From contig JAFNEO010000008.1 of assembly GCA_017886205.1 (NCBI GenBank), forward strand, positions 25,399-89,398: a stretch of DNA of 64,000 nucleotides. Reading direction: 5' to 3'. The notes beneath the pieces are model-generated. The model did no database searches. It saw only the letters and a list, made by a program, of their open reading frames with translations, and was not told where the DNA came from. Below, piece after piece: positions 1-8,828 of the stretch. The position numbers and the translations under genes were made by a program. Each line of letters starts with the position of its first letter. Position 1 is the stretch's first letter. Origin of the DNA: Candidatus Aminicenantota bacterium (GTDB lineage: Bacteria > Acidobacteriota > Aminicenantia > Aminicenantales > UBA8522).

Positions 1-65
1 AGACTCCGTCATTGAAGTTCCTAGACCCCGTCATTGCGAGCGCAGCGAAGCAATCTCATCGTCAA
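1..65. repeat. Interspersed CATTGCGAG-type repeat
   Basis: The stretch carries the CGTCATTGCGAGCG...GAAGCAATCTC pattern. A diverged version occurs at 62502-62582. Such short palindromic repeats are common between genes in many bacterial genomes and have no known coding role. The rest of 66-186 contains only direct GC-rich repeat-like text (CTCTAACGGGAGAGGATCGAGG) and no gene. Confidence 0.55.
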
Positions 66-186
66 TAATTTCTCGGAAATTCTGTGACATGTTCCAAATT
101 CTCTTGAATTTGGTACGTGTCACCTGAATTTCTCCAGGCTTCCTCCTGTCCTCTAACGGGAGAGGATCGAGGTGAGGGGGTTCGTA

Positions 187-215
187 TTGACAGTTCCTCC
201 CGGTGATGGCAAAAT
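187..215 (+). promoter_or_regulatory. Candidate sigma70-type promoter of tRNA-His
   Basis: TTGACA at 187-192 and CAAAAT at 210-215 are separated by 17 bases, placing a start site near 222, about 14 bases before the mature tRNA. The -35 box is perfect and the -10 box is a 4/6 match. The assignment is by pattern only. Confidence 0.4.
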
Positions 216-235
216 GACCTCACCTTTTGACCGGC

Positions 236-310
236 GGTGAGTGTAGCTCAACTGGTTAGAGCAGCGGACTGTGGATCCGCAGGTTGGGGGTTCGAGACCC
301 CTCACTCACC
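236..310 (+). tRNA. tRNA-His (GTG)
   Basis: A full cloverleaf can be drawn. The acceptor stem 237-243 pairs perfectly with 303-309. The anticodon loop CTGTGGA gives anticodon GTG, and the T-loop is TTCGAGA. The histidine-specific extra G at position -1 (base 236) and the opposing C73 (base 310) are both encoded, which strongly supports histidine identity. The 3' CCA is not encoded. The gene stands alone between a repeat-rich leader and a convergent phosphoesterase gene. Confidence 0.96.
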
Positions 311-351
311 CTGCCCCTTTTCCTGGCAATTCAAGAGGACCGCATCTCTCC

Positions 352-1536
352 TCACCAACGAACCGAGGTCCCGGGTTGCGATTTGCCGGATGGCATCTTG
401 AATGGTTTCGATAGCTTGATCACGCGTTCAACCTTCGGATACCAACCTTGCGATGCGAACTCATTCCCGTGGAGATAGCACTGCGCTATCACTTCATCGC
501 TGCCCTCGGTGAATGTCAGCAGCCAGCTCCTCGGGACGCCGGTTCCCGGCGGGGTATGATATTTGGTTAAGGCCGCCACGTTGATAAACGTCGTGCCCCA
601 GCGCCGCTCGACGTGCGATTTCCCGCCATAGGTGTCGTCGGGGGCCGTGTGTGTGTGCGCCCCGAGCCATAAATCGATGCGCGTTGGAGCCGCCGCCAAA
701 TAGTTTTCGAACGCGCCCGAATCCGGTTTGCTGTCCACCCAATATAGGTATGACGCGCCCTGCGGCGTACCCCGCGGAAAATAGCCGTGATATCCGGATT
801 TCCACGCGCCCTTTTCATCGCGCTGCATTCCCTCCCATTCGCCAGACGCGGTCGTGGTATCTTTGAGCATATAATGATGTGCGCTGATGATGATGTATGA
901 GCGATTCTCCTCGACCACGCGCTTCCACCAGCGGAAGGTCTCACCACTCACTACACCGCCAGGATTTCCACCGAGCGTGCCGCGACCTATTTTCTGCGTC
1001 GGTTCATTGATGTCGCTCATCATTAAAAAGAAAAGGTTTCCGGCCCGAAACGAGTAGCGTTCCCATGTCCCTTCGATAGGAAACGGCCGCTTCATCGGGT
1101 CCACATGAGAAAACTCCGTGTGTTCGCCCGCCGGATCCACCCATTTGCGCCACCACCAAGCCTGCGATTCATCGAGACCGCTCCGGTCGTGATTGCCACA
1201 CAAGTCGTAGACTTGCTCACGGCGATGCTTCTTCAGTATGCCGAACTGCCGAACAATCTCTTCCCCTTCCGGGTCTTTCGGCGTGCCTTGCCCGCCGGAC
1301 ATATCTCCCAAATCCAGCGCGATGTCCCAATCGAAACCGGCTGCGGATTCTGACTGCCGAAGCGCTTCCGCAAGGCTTTCTCGGCCTTGTTTCTTATCAG
1401 TCCCCACGTGAGCATCTGCGAAGACCCACACCCGTAACTTCCTTGGCGCCTCGCCGGGCATGCTGACGAGTTCGAGGACTGCAAAGACGATCAACGAGAG
1501 GAGAAGTCGCAGACGCGCTCGCACCGGATCCTCCAA
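352..1536 (-). CDS. Secreted calcineurin-like metallophosphoesterase
   Basis: The 394-residue product begins with a signal-peptide-like hydrophobic segment (about residues 9-26). It then shows the ordered metal-binding motifs of the calcineurin-like phosphoesterase fold: D41-A-H43, GD at 77-78, GNHD at 114-117, a paired His in SAHHY, and GAHTH near the C-terminus. These residues normally bind two metal ions. The substrate cannot be inferred. It probably acts outside the cytoplasm. It has no operon partner: tRNA-His lies convergent on one side and a repeat array on the other. Confidence 0.88.
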   Translation of the reverse strand: MEDPVRARLRLLLSLIVFAVLELVSMPGEAPRKLRVWVFADAHVGTDKKQGRESLAEALRQSESAAGFDWDIALDLGDMSGGQGTPKDPEGEEIVRQFGILKKHRREQVYDLCGNHDRSGLDESQAWWWRKWVDPAGEHTEFSHVDPMKRPFPIEGTWERYSFRAGNLFFLMMSDINEPTQKIGRGTLGGNPGGVVSGETFRWWKRVVEENRSYIIISAHHYMLKDTTTASGEWEGMQRDEKGAWKSGYHGYFPRGTPQGASYLYWVDSKPDSGAFENYLAAAPTRIDLWLGAHTHTAPDDTYGGKSHVERRWGTTFINVAALTKYHTPPGTGVPRSWLLTFTEGSDEVIAQCYLHGNEFASQGWYPKVERVIKLSKPFKMPSGKSQPGTSVRW

Positions 1537-1654
1537 TAATCAGATCTTCATATAGACGTCGAATGATCGTTCAAGCGCTGATTTTGCCTCATCCCATCGT
1601 TAGGGATGATAAATCGCGAACAGACAAGATGTCAAATTGAGCTCAATGAGAAAG

Positions 1655-1804
1655 GCGCCGACCCCGGCCTGCCCGAAGTGGAGGATGCCAGGAAGAGGCT
1701 GGCGGGACTGAAAGACTAAGCAACGGGCTGAAGAGATCTAATCTGATCAGAGATGCTGTTATGTCTGAGAAAGGTTCTAAGATCGTATATTAGCCCACCC
1801 TGCC
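1655..1804 (+). repeat. Kinase-tail direct repeat, copy A
   Basis: About 150 bp. The first 66 bases read in frame as [20 protein letters not shown] and a stop, matching the last residues of the kinase ending at 48448. They are followed by about 85 bp of conserved non-coding sequence ending TTAGCCCACCCTGCC. No kinase reading frame precedes it here, so this is a detached gene tail. Copies B, C, D and E lie at 2592, 4656, 7514 and 8829 in the same orientation. The remainder of the 1537-2046 gap shows no gene. Confidence 0.85.
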
Positions 1805-2046
1805 TATTTTCTTATTAAGACTCCCCTAGCATAAGCATCTTGCCAAGTCCCCAATTTTGGATGATTTTCAACAATTTTTCCACTTCAGGGCAAATCAAAG
1901 CAGAGATATCTTTTGAATTCTTTGCTCCTGAGATCCCATTCACAATTTGACATCGGATCCTGTTCAGATTTATCATTCCTAACGATGGGATAGGGGTAAA
2001 AAAGAAAATCGTTTTTATCTCATCTACCTTAGAAAAGGAGGTTTTC

Positions 2047-2586
2047 ATGAAAAAGATTCGGGGGAAGAGTTTTTTTGTCGGGGTTGCCATTTTGGCTGTC
2101 TGTGCAACGTTTTTAGCATTACAGCCAACCCCAACCAAGGTTCGAGTAGGGACGTTTGATTCCCGGGCTGTGGCCATAGCTTACGCTCGATCCGCTCTGG
2201 CTGCCTCGGTCAGGAAGGAATGGGAGGATAAATACGAAAAAGCTAAGGCCGAGAAAAACGAGGCGGTGATTAAGGAATGCGAAGCCTGGGGCCCCAATCA
2301 TCATCGATTACAGATGCTCCAAGCTTTTAGCATCGCCTCGGTTGCTGATATCCTTGAAAAGGTCAAAGATCAGCTGCCCAAGGCGGCCCAAGAGGCCGGT
2401 GTTGATATCTTGGCGAGCAAATGGGAACTTGCCTACCAGAACCCATCCCTAGAGGTTGTCGATGTGACATCACATTTAGTGAAGATATTCAATCCCGACG
2501 AACGAACACTCAAGATACTCGAGGATTTGTCAAAGCAGCCTCCAATTCCATTATACGAAGCGCTGCAAATGAAGGAAGATGAGTAG
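2047..2586 (+). CDS. Secreted alpha-helical protein, weakly Skp/OmpH-like
   Basis: The 179-residue product has an N-terminal signal or anchor segment (about residues 8-27). It then has VRVGTFDSRAVAIAYARS, which resembles the first strand of Skp/OmpH-type periplasmic chaperones, and a charged helical region around residues 55-75 (KEWEDKYEKAKAEKNEAVIKE). The start has an excellent AAGGAGG site 6 bases upstream. It sits between repeat copies A and B like an isolated cassette. Function is not recognised; the Skp resemblance is only to fold and composition. Confidence 0.7.
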   Translation: MKKIRGKSFFVGVAILAVCATFLALQPTPTKVRVGTFDSRAVAIAYARSALAASVRKEWEDKYEKAKAEKNEAVIKECEAWGPNHHRLQMLQAFSIASVADILEKVKDQLPKAAQEAGVDILASKWELAYQNPSLEVVDVTSHLVKIFNPDERTLKILEDLSKQPPIPLYEALQMKEDE

Positions 2587-2591
2587 GAGGT

Positions 2592-2734
2592 AATACCGGC
2601 TTCCCCGAAGCTGAGGACGCCGGGAAGAGGCTGTCGAGCTGAAGAATTAAGCAATCGACTGAAGAGACTTAATCTGAGCAGCGATGCTGTTATGCCTGAG
2701 AAAAGTTCGAAAATTGGACGTTAGCCCACCCCAC
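2592..2734 (+). repeat. Kinase-tail direct repeat, copy B
   Basis: It begins 5 bases after the stop of the preceding gene. The degenerate kinase tail reads TGFPEAEDAGKRLSS-like in one frame, followed by the conserved non-coding part ending GGACGTTAGCCCACC. The sequence just downstream (2735-2810, with CCTGATTTTCTCC and CCTTTAGCCGACGGG) resembles the sequence following the tRNA-Gln-like gene at 44676-44745. No gene is seen in 2735-2895. Confidence 0.8.
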
Positions 2735-2895
2735 TCTTATTTCGCCGTTTTCCCCTGATTTTCTCCCAAATGGGACTCGTCTTCCTTTAAGCACCTTTAG
2801 CCGACGGGTGGACAAACCAGATAAATTCATCACCCCATCCAAGGATACCGACAGAGATACCCCCGCGGAAATATACGATCACGGTGAAACAAGCA

Positions 2896-3690
2896 CTAAT
2901 TTATACGCTCTGTTGGGCTCAGTTTAGTCCTAATTAATTTCATCGTAAAACCCATCACCGTATCCACTCCCTTTTTTGCATCTTCCTCCGACTGAACCAC
3001 TTCATAGTCAGGAATAATCCCTCTCGCTGTGCTGGGGTCACCATTCGGCCGTATGCATAAAGTCGTGGAGCCCCCGGCCAAGACATTAATGTGCGGAAGA
3101 AAAAACCAGCATTGCTGACCATCATTTGACATGCTTTGTCCAGTTTCAGTCCCTATTATTTTCCCGATTCGATAGTCTTTTATCAGTCCGACAAAACAGT
3201 TTCCAGCCGAATAAACGTTATGGTTTGATAGAACATAGACATTTCCTTTATATCTTATCGAGTCGGGTTTAGGATCCAGTGCCTTATTTTCACATTCATA
3301 ATATGTTCCATATGCGTGCTCTTCCTGACAATCCCCCAGACAATTCGCTGCCTTCCTCATTTTAGGATTTTTTCTATCCTCGGGATAAAGAAACAGGTAA
3401 GAGAAGTCTTCCAGAATCTTGCTTTTTTTATAGTAAAACTTTGAATAAGCCTTGAAAGGCAGAGGGTACAAGTATTTTATTATTTCGATGCCATAATCAT
3501 CCCCACCGCCGGGATTATCTCTTACGTCAATGATCAAGTTCTTTATAGATTTGTTTCTTAATTGAAGGAAAACAGATTCAAGAAAAGCGTAATATTTTGC
3601 CTCATCTTTTATTACGAAGTCCCTGAAATTCAATAAACTCGTCCTTGGATCAATTTGATTATATTCATATTGTTCCTTTCCCTTTTTCAC
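2896..3690 (-). CDS. S41 peptidase, C-terminal catalytic fragment
   Basis: The 264-residue frame carries the tail-specific protease (S41) catalytic region: NLIIDVRDNPGGGDDYG, then NHNVYSAGNCFVGL with the candidate nucleophile Ser, then GKIIGTETGQS, and an ARGIIPDYEV C-terminal motif. It lies in exactly the same reading frame as the N-terminal part at 3709-4428, separated by one TAA at 3709-3711. The internal ATG has no convincing ribosome site, so this probably belongs to a broken gene rather than an independent protein. AT content is higher than in the flanking core genes. Confidence 0.75.
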   Translation of the reverse strand: MKKGKEQYEYNQIDPRTSLLNFRDFVIKDEAKYYAFLESVFLQLRNKSIKNLIIDVRDNPGGGDDYGIEIIKYLYPLPFKAYSKFYYKKSKILEDFSYLFLYPEDRKNPKMRKAANCLGDCQEEHAYGTYYECENKALDPKPDSIRYKGNVYVLSNHNVYSAGNCFVGLIKDYRIGKIIGTETGQSMSNDGQQCWFFLPHINVLAGGSTTLCIRPNGDPSTARGIIPDYEVVQSEEDAKKGVDTVMGFTMKLIRTKLSPTERIN

Positions 3691-3708
3691 TTCTTGATTC
3701 TGACTCTT

Positions 3709-4428
3709 TTATTTCAGGTCCATTAACTCAATAGAAGTTAACCCATCGAGGGTATATACAGCATCTTTCATTTTTATTTTAAAAGGTCCCTTGAAATCAT
3801 TAATCCACCATAGTTCAATCGGGAAACTGTCTTGAATATCCATCAGTTTTGAATATTTCGTTGCACCTTCGGCATATCTGTACAAATTATCAATAATGGT
3901 TTTCGATGTTGCGTCATTAATAGCAATTATCTCGTCCCCGACCGGGATTCTCGTTTGTGAGTAGTTTTTTGCAATCCAGAGCCGGTTATCCTCAATCTTG
4001 ACATCAAGAGGAAGATATTTTCCGTTGATTTTGTCATACAACGCTTTTTCCTCGAAAATCTTCCAAGGGATAAAAACGAGTGTGTGGCTAAGCCGCAAAT
4101 CGTTGACTACAGGCACAAATCGCAACATAACCTCGCGTCTGGTTAGGGGGCGGTTGATTCCGTCTTTTAATGTTTTAATCTCTTTATAAAATGCGTCCTT
4201 TGATAGATTGATATATGGGTTTACTCCAATTTCTTCAATTGTTCTAACAAACAAATCGATGTCCGCACGCAATAATTCCGCGGGAATTTTCAAATCAACC
4301 TTGTTTTCGTCGTACCGTTGATATATTTCTAAAAGTACATCATTATAATTTCTGAACCGAACATCCTGTGCTCCTGCCATCTGAACGCAGAACATCAAGA
4401 TTATGAACAGATTGATCTTTCGTTTCAT
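3709..4428 (-). CDS. S41 peptidase, N-terminal fragment with signal peptide
   Basis: The 239-residue frame starts with a signal peptide (IILMFCVQMAGA) and has a helical lid region followed by a PDZ-like portion (IPVGDEIIAINDATSKTII). This is the usual N-terminal half of secreted S41 peptidases. It ends at an in-frame TAA (3709-3711); reading through gives a continuous protein of about 510 residues with the catalytic half at 2896-3690. The start has GGGATTACCTT before ATG and only a weak ribosome site. It is either a pseudogene, or the stop is suppressed. TAA cannot be a selenocysteine codon. Confidence 0.75.
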   Translation of the reverse strand: MKRKINLFIILMFCVQMAGAQDVRFRNYNDVLLEIYQRYDENKVDLKIPAELLRADIDLFVRTIEEIGVNPYINLSKDAFYKEIKTLKDGINRPLTRREVMLRFVPVVNDLRLSHTLVFIPWKIFEEKALYDKINGKYLPLDVKIEDNRLWIAKNYSQTRIPVGDEIIAINDATSKTIIDNLYRYAEGATKYSKLMDIQDSFPIELWWINDFKGPFKIKMKDAVYTLDGLTSIELMDLK

Positions 4429-4655
4429 AAGGTAATCCCTTTCTCATTGAAGATCTCAAGCTCGGTTCTCTAATCTTACTACGATCAAATTAAAAGAAGG
4501 GTTTATTTCTCAGTCGAAATGGACCAGACAGACCTGTTTGGCCGATACTCTCCAGGCATGGCGAAGGAAAGTCGGGCCAAAACGCCTCCTGTAAAAATAG
4601 GACCGCCATCCCAATCATTAAGCGGTCGTCTGGTGACACCCCCCGCTTAAATCGG

Positions 4656-4774
4656 TCTAGGAAGAAGCTGGTGGGGCTGAAGGACTAGGCAACAGACTGA
4701 AGGGATTGAATCTGATCAGCGATGCTGTTATGCCTGAGAAAAGTACGAAGTTCGTATATTAGCCCACCCTGCCC
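4656..4774 (+). repeat. Kinase-tail direct repeat, copy C
   Basis: A shortened kinase tail (RKKLVGLKD and stop) is followed by the conserved 85-bp non-coding part ending TATATTAGCCCACCCTGCC. It lies in the 528-bp gap between the divergent S41 gene and the kinase gene. Confidence 0.82.
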
Positions 4775-4880
4775 TTTTTTCCTTTTTTTATTCAGCCAGT
4801 TCGCTTATGTCATGCTTTTAGCCTGACTCATCTAGACTGAGCCGTTTTTAGCGTTTTTGTCCACACCGTGTCCACAGGGG
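4775..4880 (+). repeat. Post-repeat arm shared with 7664-7771
   Basis: Directly after repeat C comes an AT-rich arm of about 105 bp that is closely matched after repeat D. Shared blocks include ATCATGCTT-like text, GACTGAGCCGTT, TTAGCGTTTTTGT and a doubled TGTCCACA. The arm after the tRNA-Ala fragment (44900-44990) shares the final block (TTTTTGGCACA...TTGTCACACGGGGA). Read on the minus strand it contains short open stretches, so it could be the eroded end of an integrase gene. That origin is inference. Confidence 0.6.
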
Positions 4881-4897
4881 AAGAGGTCTATTTTAAG

Positions 4898-4927
4898 TTG
4901 ACTATCCTCCCCATTCATTGCTAATCT
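4898..4927 (+). promoter_or_regulatory. Candidate promoter of the first kinase gene
   Basis: TTGACT (4898-4903) and TAATCT (4922-4927) are 18 bases apart and 30 bases ahead of the GTG start. Pattern-based only. Confidence 0.35.
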
Positions 4928-4956
4928 CTAGCCATACCCGATAAAAGGGAAGATAA

Positions 4957-7464
4957 GTGGCCGTCAAGTGCCCGAAATGTCATTCTGAGAATGCTGAGAC
5001 CAAGCAGTTCTGTGCCGATTGTGGGACAAAACTAATCTCCCTTAAGGGAAGTGAAGTCACAGCAACTTTGGAGACACCAAGGGAAGAACTTCCCCGTGGA
5101 ACCATATTTGCCAACCGATACGAGATCATCGAAGAGTTGGGAAAAGGGGGGATGGGCAGAGTTTACAGGGCTTTTGATAAGCAACTCGAGGAAGAGGTCG
5201 CCATTAAGTTCCTCAAGCCGGAGATCGCCTCTGATAAAAAAAACCTTGACCGTTTCAAGAATGAGATCAAGCTTGCCAGGAAGATCATCCACAGAAACGT
5301 CTGCCGGATGCATGACCTTCATGAAGAAAAGGATTCGTTCTTTATCACGATGGAGTATGTGGCTGGGGAAGACTTGAAGAGTCAGCTGCGGAGGATGGGC
5401 CAGGTTCCAGTTGGAAAGGCTGTTTTTATCGCTCAACAGATCGCAGAGGGGCTGGCCGAGGCTCACAAGTTGGGAATCATCCACAGGGATCTCAAGCCCC
5501 ACAACGTGATGATCGACAAAGAGGGGAATGCTCGGATCATGGACTTCGGAATTTCCCGTTCTCTAGGTAGCCGGGAGCTCACCGGAGAGGGAGTGATCAT
5601 TGGGACTCCTGACTATATGAGTCCTGAGCAGGCTGAAGGCAAGGAAGCGGATGCCCGTTCAGATATCTATTCCCTGGGCGTGATTCTTTATGAAATGGTA
5701 ACAGGGAGAGTGCCTTTTGAAGGCGAGGCTGCTCTCTCGATAGCCATGAAGCACAAGACGGAAGTACCTCGAGATCCAAAACTGGTTAATGCCCAAGTCC
5801 CCGAAGACTTGAGCCGAGTGGTTCTGAAATGCCTGGAGAAGGATAAGGAAAAAAGATATCAAAGTGCGGACGAGCTTTATTTGGAGCTCGGAAAAATTGA
5901 GAAGGGTATCCCCGCCACAGAACGGGTTCTGACCGGAAGAAAGCCTTTCACCTCAAAAGAGATCACGGTCAAATTCAGCCTGAAGAAGCTTCTCGTCCCC
6001 AGTCTTGTTACAGTAGCTCTTATCGTTATAGCCATGATTATCCTTTGGCGGGTTATTCCCCAAAAAGCAGCCACTTCAGCCAGATCAGCCAAGCATTCCA
6101 TCGCCGTACTGCCTTTTGAGGATTTAAGCCAAGCCAAAAGCTACGAATCTCTATGCGATGGAATTTCGGAAACGCTCATCAACGCCCTGACCAATATCGA
6201 AGGCCTTTGGGTTCCGGCCAGAACCTCGGCCTTTTTCTTCAAGGGGAAAACCCAGGACGTCCGTGAGATCGGCCAGAAGCTCGGTGTCGAAAATGTGCTT
6301 GATGGGAGCGTTCAGGCGGCCGGGGACAATCTCCGGGTTACAGCCCGAATCAGCAATACCCAGGACGGCCGCCAAGTCTGGTCGGAGATATACAATCGAA
6401 AAATGGCCGACATATTTGCCATTCAGGACGACATTGCCAAAGCCATAGTCACGGTGTTGAAGATTAAGCTACTGGGTGACAAGGGCGGGCCTCTCGTCAA
6501 GAATTATACCGAGAATCTTCAAGCTTATAACCTGTATCTGCAGGGTCGCTATTTCTGGAAAAAAAGGACAGCAGAAGACATAAAGAAGGCTATGGATTAC
6601 TTCAATCAGGCTGTTGCATTGGACCCCAAGTATACCTTGGCCTATGTGGGGCTAGCAGATTGCTATCTCCTTCTTGCCCAATATGGAAGGTCTCCAATAA
6701 AGGATGTTTTGCCAAAAGCCAGGACAGCTGTTTTAAAGGCGTTGGAAATTGATGAGACACTCGCTGAAGCTCATACCTCGCTGGCTATGATTATGAAAAC
6801 AGATTGGGATTGGGAAAATGCGGAAAAAGAGTTCAAGCGAGCTATTGAGCTCAACCCCAATTATACAACTGCTCATCAGTGGTATAACATTCTCCTTAAA
6901 AATATGGGTCGATTGGATGAAGCCACGATCGAAATCAAACAGGCTTTGGAACTTGATCCCCTCTCACTTATTATAAATGTGAATTTGGGAGTCCTGTCAT
7001 ATCTAAAGCGAGAATATGACAAAGCCATACAACAGCATCTCAAGACGCTTGAACTCGACCAGAATTTTGCCCAAGGGCGACTTAGGCTTGGGGAGTGTTA
7101 TCGGCAAAGAGGGATGTTGAAGGAGGCGATCACTGAGTTTCAAAAGGCCAGAACGCTTTTTGGAAATAGCCCTTATGGATTAGGAGAGCTTGGAAATGTC
7201 TATGCGTTAGCAGGAAAAACAGATGAGGCAATAGACGTGCTCACAAATCTCGAAGAGCTATTAAAGCAAGGATATTCTGTTAACTATGACATTGCATATA
7301 TTCACTTCGGCCTAGGCGATAGGGATAAGGCATTTGAATATTTGGAAAGGGCTTATGAGGAAAAAGAAAACGGGATGGAATCGCTTAAAGTCGATCCAAG
7401 TTTAGATAACCTTCGCTCTGACCCTCGTTACAAGTCTCTTATCAAAAGAATGAATCTGGAATGA
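4957..7464 (+). CDS. Zinc-ribbon Ser/Thr kinase with TolB-like and TPR domains
   Basis: The 835-residue transmembrane kinase starts at GTG with GGGAAG upstream. Residues 5-22 form a CxxC...CxxC zinc ribbon. The kinase domain spans about 54-312 and is intact: glycine loop GKGGMG 62-67, K84, HRDLKPHN from H176, DFG 196-198, and GTPDYMSPEQ. One membrane segment covers about 346-366. The outer part has a TolB/adenylate-cyclase-associated domain (SIAVLPFEDL, about 385-520) and then TPR repeats to the end. It is a paralogue of the gene at 45296-48448 but ends in a different tail (KSLIKRMNLE). A detached copy of the paralogue's tail lies 50 bases downstream in repeat D. The target is unknown. Confidence 0.93.
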   Translation: MAVKCPKCHSENAETKQFCADCGTKLISLKGSEVTATLETPREELPRGTIFANRYEIIEELGKGGMGRVYRAFDKQLEEEVAIKFLKPEIASDKKNLDRFKNEIKLARKIIHRNVCRMHDLHEEKDSFFITMEYVAGEDLKSQLRRMGQVPVGKAVFIAQQIAEGLAEAHKLGIIHRDLKPHNVMIDKEGNARIMDFGISRSLGSRELTGEGVIIGTPDYMSPEQAEGKEADARSDIYSLGVILYEMVTGRVPFEGEAALSIAMKHKTEVPRDPKLVNAQVPEDLSRVVLKCLEKDKEKRYQSADELYLELGKIEKGIPATERVLTGRKPFTSKEITVKFSLKKLLVPSLVTVALIVIAMIILWRVIPQKAATSARSAKHSIAVLPFEDLSQAKSYESLCDGISETLINALTNIEGLWVPARTSAFFFKGKTQDVREIGQKLGVENVLDGSVQAAGDNLRVTARISNTQDGRQVWSEIYNRKMADIFAIQDDIAKAIVTVLKIKLLGDKGGPLVKNYTENLQAYNLYLQGRYFWKKRTAEDIKKAMDYFNQAVALDPKYTLAYVGLADCYLLLAQYGRSPIKDVLPKARTAVLKALEIDETLAEAHTSLAMIMKTDWDWENAEKEFKRAIELNPNYTTAHQWYNILLKNMGRLDEATIEIKQALELDPLSLIINVNLGVLSYLKREYDKAIQQHLKTLELDQNFAQGRLRLGECYRQRGMLKEAITEFQKARTLFGNSPYGLGELGNVYALAGKTDEAIDVLTNLEELLKQGYSVNYDIAYIHFGLGDRDKAFEYLERAYEEKENGMESLKVDPSLDNLRSDPRYKSLIKRMNLE

Positions 7465-7513
7465 TTCCAATAACAACCATGGGAGCTGTTAATTGTACCT
7501 CGCGTCTGAAAAA

Positions 7514-7663
7514 GCGCCAACCCCGGCCTGCCCGAAGTTGAGGATGCCAGGAAGAGGCTGGCTGGGCTGAAGGGTTAAGCAACAGACTTAAGACATTGAA
7601 TCTGATAAGCGATACTGTGATGCCTGAGAAAAGTTCGAAAATTGGACATTAGCCCACCCTGCC
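7514..7663 (+). repeat. Kinase-tail direct repeat, copy D
   Basis: It begins 50 bases after the kinase stop. It reads [20 protein letters not shown] and stop, then the conserved non-coding section ending GGACATTAGCCCACCCTGCC. The neighbouring kinase does not end in this peptide, so the repeat is not simply its own 3' end. Confidence 0.85.
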
Positions 7664-7771
7664 TTATTTTTTCCTTTGTTAGCCAGTCACTTCCCTTATA
7701 TCATGCTTCTGCCCTGGGCAATTTAGGCTGAGCCGTTATTAGCGTTTTTGTTCACACCTTGTCCACACGGG
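7664..7771 (+). repeat. Post-repeat arm, second copy
   Basis: The match to 4775-4880 includes the same order of blocks: TTTTTCCTTT, ATCATGCTT, GCTGAGCCGTT, TTAGCGTTTTTGT, TGTCCACACGGG. No gene is present in the 7465-7844 gap. Confidence 0.6.
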
Positions 7772-7844
7772 TCTGAGTCCTCGTTCTCGTTGAATCGTGC
7801 TTGCCCAAGTGTTATAAGGGAAAGCGGCTTAGCTTGAGGGAAAT

Positions 7845-8807
7845 ATGAATCAAGAGGTAAACATGAACAATAATCTAAAAATCTTAATTCTGAGCTTGTT
7901 CATGGTATTTCTCCTTGTGGGATGTGCCAAAAAAGGAGCTAAAACATCCAAAGGAACCTCTCAACAGGAAGGAACTTCAGGGGTTGTATCCGTGGAGGGT
8001 GCTGAACTTCACTATGTCATAGAAGGAAAAGGAATTCCATGGATTGGTCTCGGTCATTCAGAGAGCCAACGCCGAATATTGTCTCAGGAGTTGAGAAATC
8101 ATTTCAAGTTTGTTTTTATGGACCTAAGGCATGATACTCGGTCCAATTCTTCATTAGAGATATCCAGAATAACGCTGGATACATATCTTGATGACATTGA
8201 TAAAGTCCGTAGAACTCTGGGCCTTGATGTGGCTGCTGTATTTGGACATTCCCATCACGCATTTATGGCAATCGAATATGCACGAAAGTATCCTACAAAA
8301 ATATCTCATCTCATTATAACAGGCTGCAAACCAAGAACTGCATGGGGTGCAGGTGATGAATTTTGGGAAACAGATGCATCAGATGAAAGAAAGATGGTCT
8401 TTAACCAGAACTGGGAAAAAATTCCAAGAGATGAACTGAATCAGATGTCTCCAAAAGAAAGGCAAGTGACTACATATGTGGCCATGACACCAAAACTATT
8501 GTATGATCCGAGAGGTGATTTATCATATATTGTCAATGCCTATGATAATAACAGGGATGTATTTCTTCATTTACAAAATTCCATTCTAAAGGATTATGAC
8601 ATTATTGAAGGGCCTACAATTTCAACACCGGTATTCCTAGCACTTGGCCGATACGATTATGTATCTCCTTACATACTCTGGGATGATAGAAAAGACGTAT
8701 TGCCGAACCTCTCCTACAATCTCTTCGAGAAAAGCGGTCATTTTCCAATGGTTGAGGAACAGGAGTTGTTCGATAAGAAGCTGATTGAATGGATTAAGAG
8801 TCATTAG
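7845..8807 (+). CDS. Lipoprotein alpha/beta hydrolase
   Basis: The 320-residue product has a lipoprotein signal peptide with lipobox LLVGC near residue 27. The alpha/beta-hydrolase fold shows FMDLRHD after strand 4, a GHSHHAF nucleophile elbow, LGRYDYVSP carrying the candidate acid, and KSGHFPMVEE carrying the catalytic His. It is probably an envelope-anchored esterase or peptidase of unknown substrate. A second start 18 bases downstream (ATG 7863, with AGAGGT 5 bases before it) is equally plausible. It has low GC compared with core genes and sits between repeats D and E. Confidence 0.85.
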   Translation: MNQEVNMNNNLKILILSLFMVFLLVGCAKKGAKTSKGTSQQEGTSGVVSVEGAELHYVIEGKGIPWIGLGHSESQRRILSQELRNHFKFVFMDLRHDTRSNSSLEISRITLDTYLDDIDKVRRTLGLDVAAVFGHSHHAFMAIEYARKYPTKISHLIITGCKPRTAWGAGDEFWETDASDERKMVFNQNWEKIPRDELNQMSPKERQVTTYVAMTPKLLYDPRGDLSYIVNAYDNNRDVFLHLQNSILKDYDIIEGPTISTPVFLALGRYDYVSPYILWDDRKDVLPNLSYNLFEKSGHFPMVEEQELFDKKLIEWIKSH

Positions 8808-8828
8808 TCAAAGAATCTACTTAGGAGT

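Noticed and set aside
3709..3711. Recoded stop in the S41 peptidase as another selenocysteine site
   Set aside because: The codon is TAA, not TGA, and no Cys is expected at that linker position.
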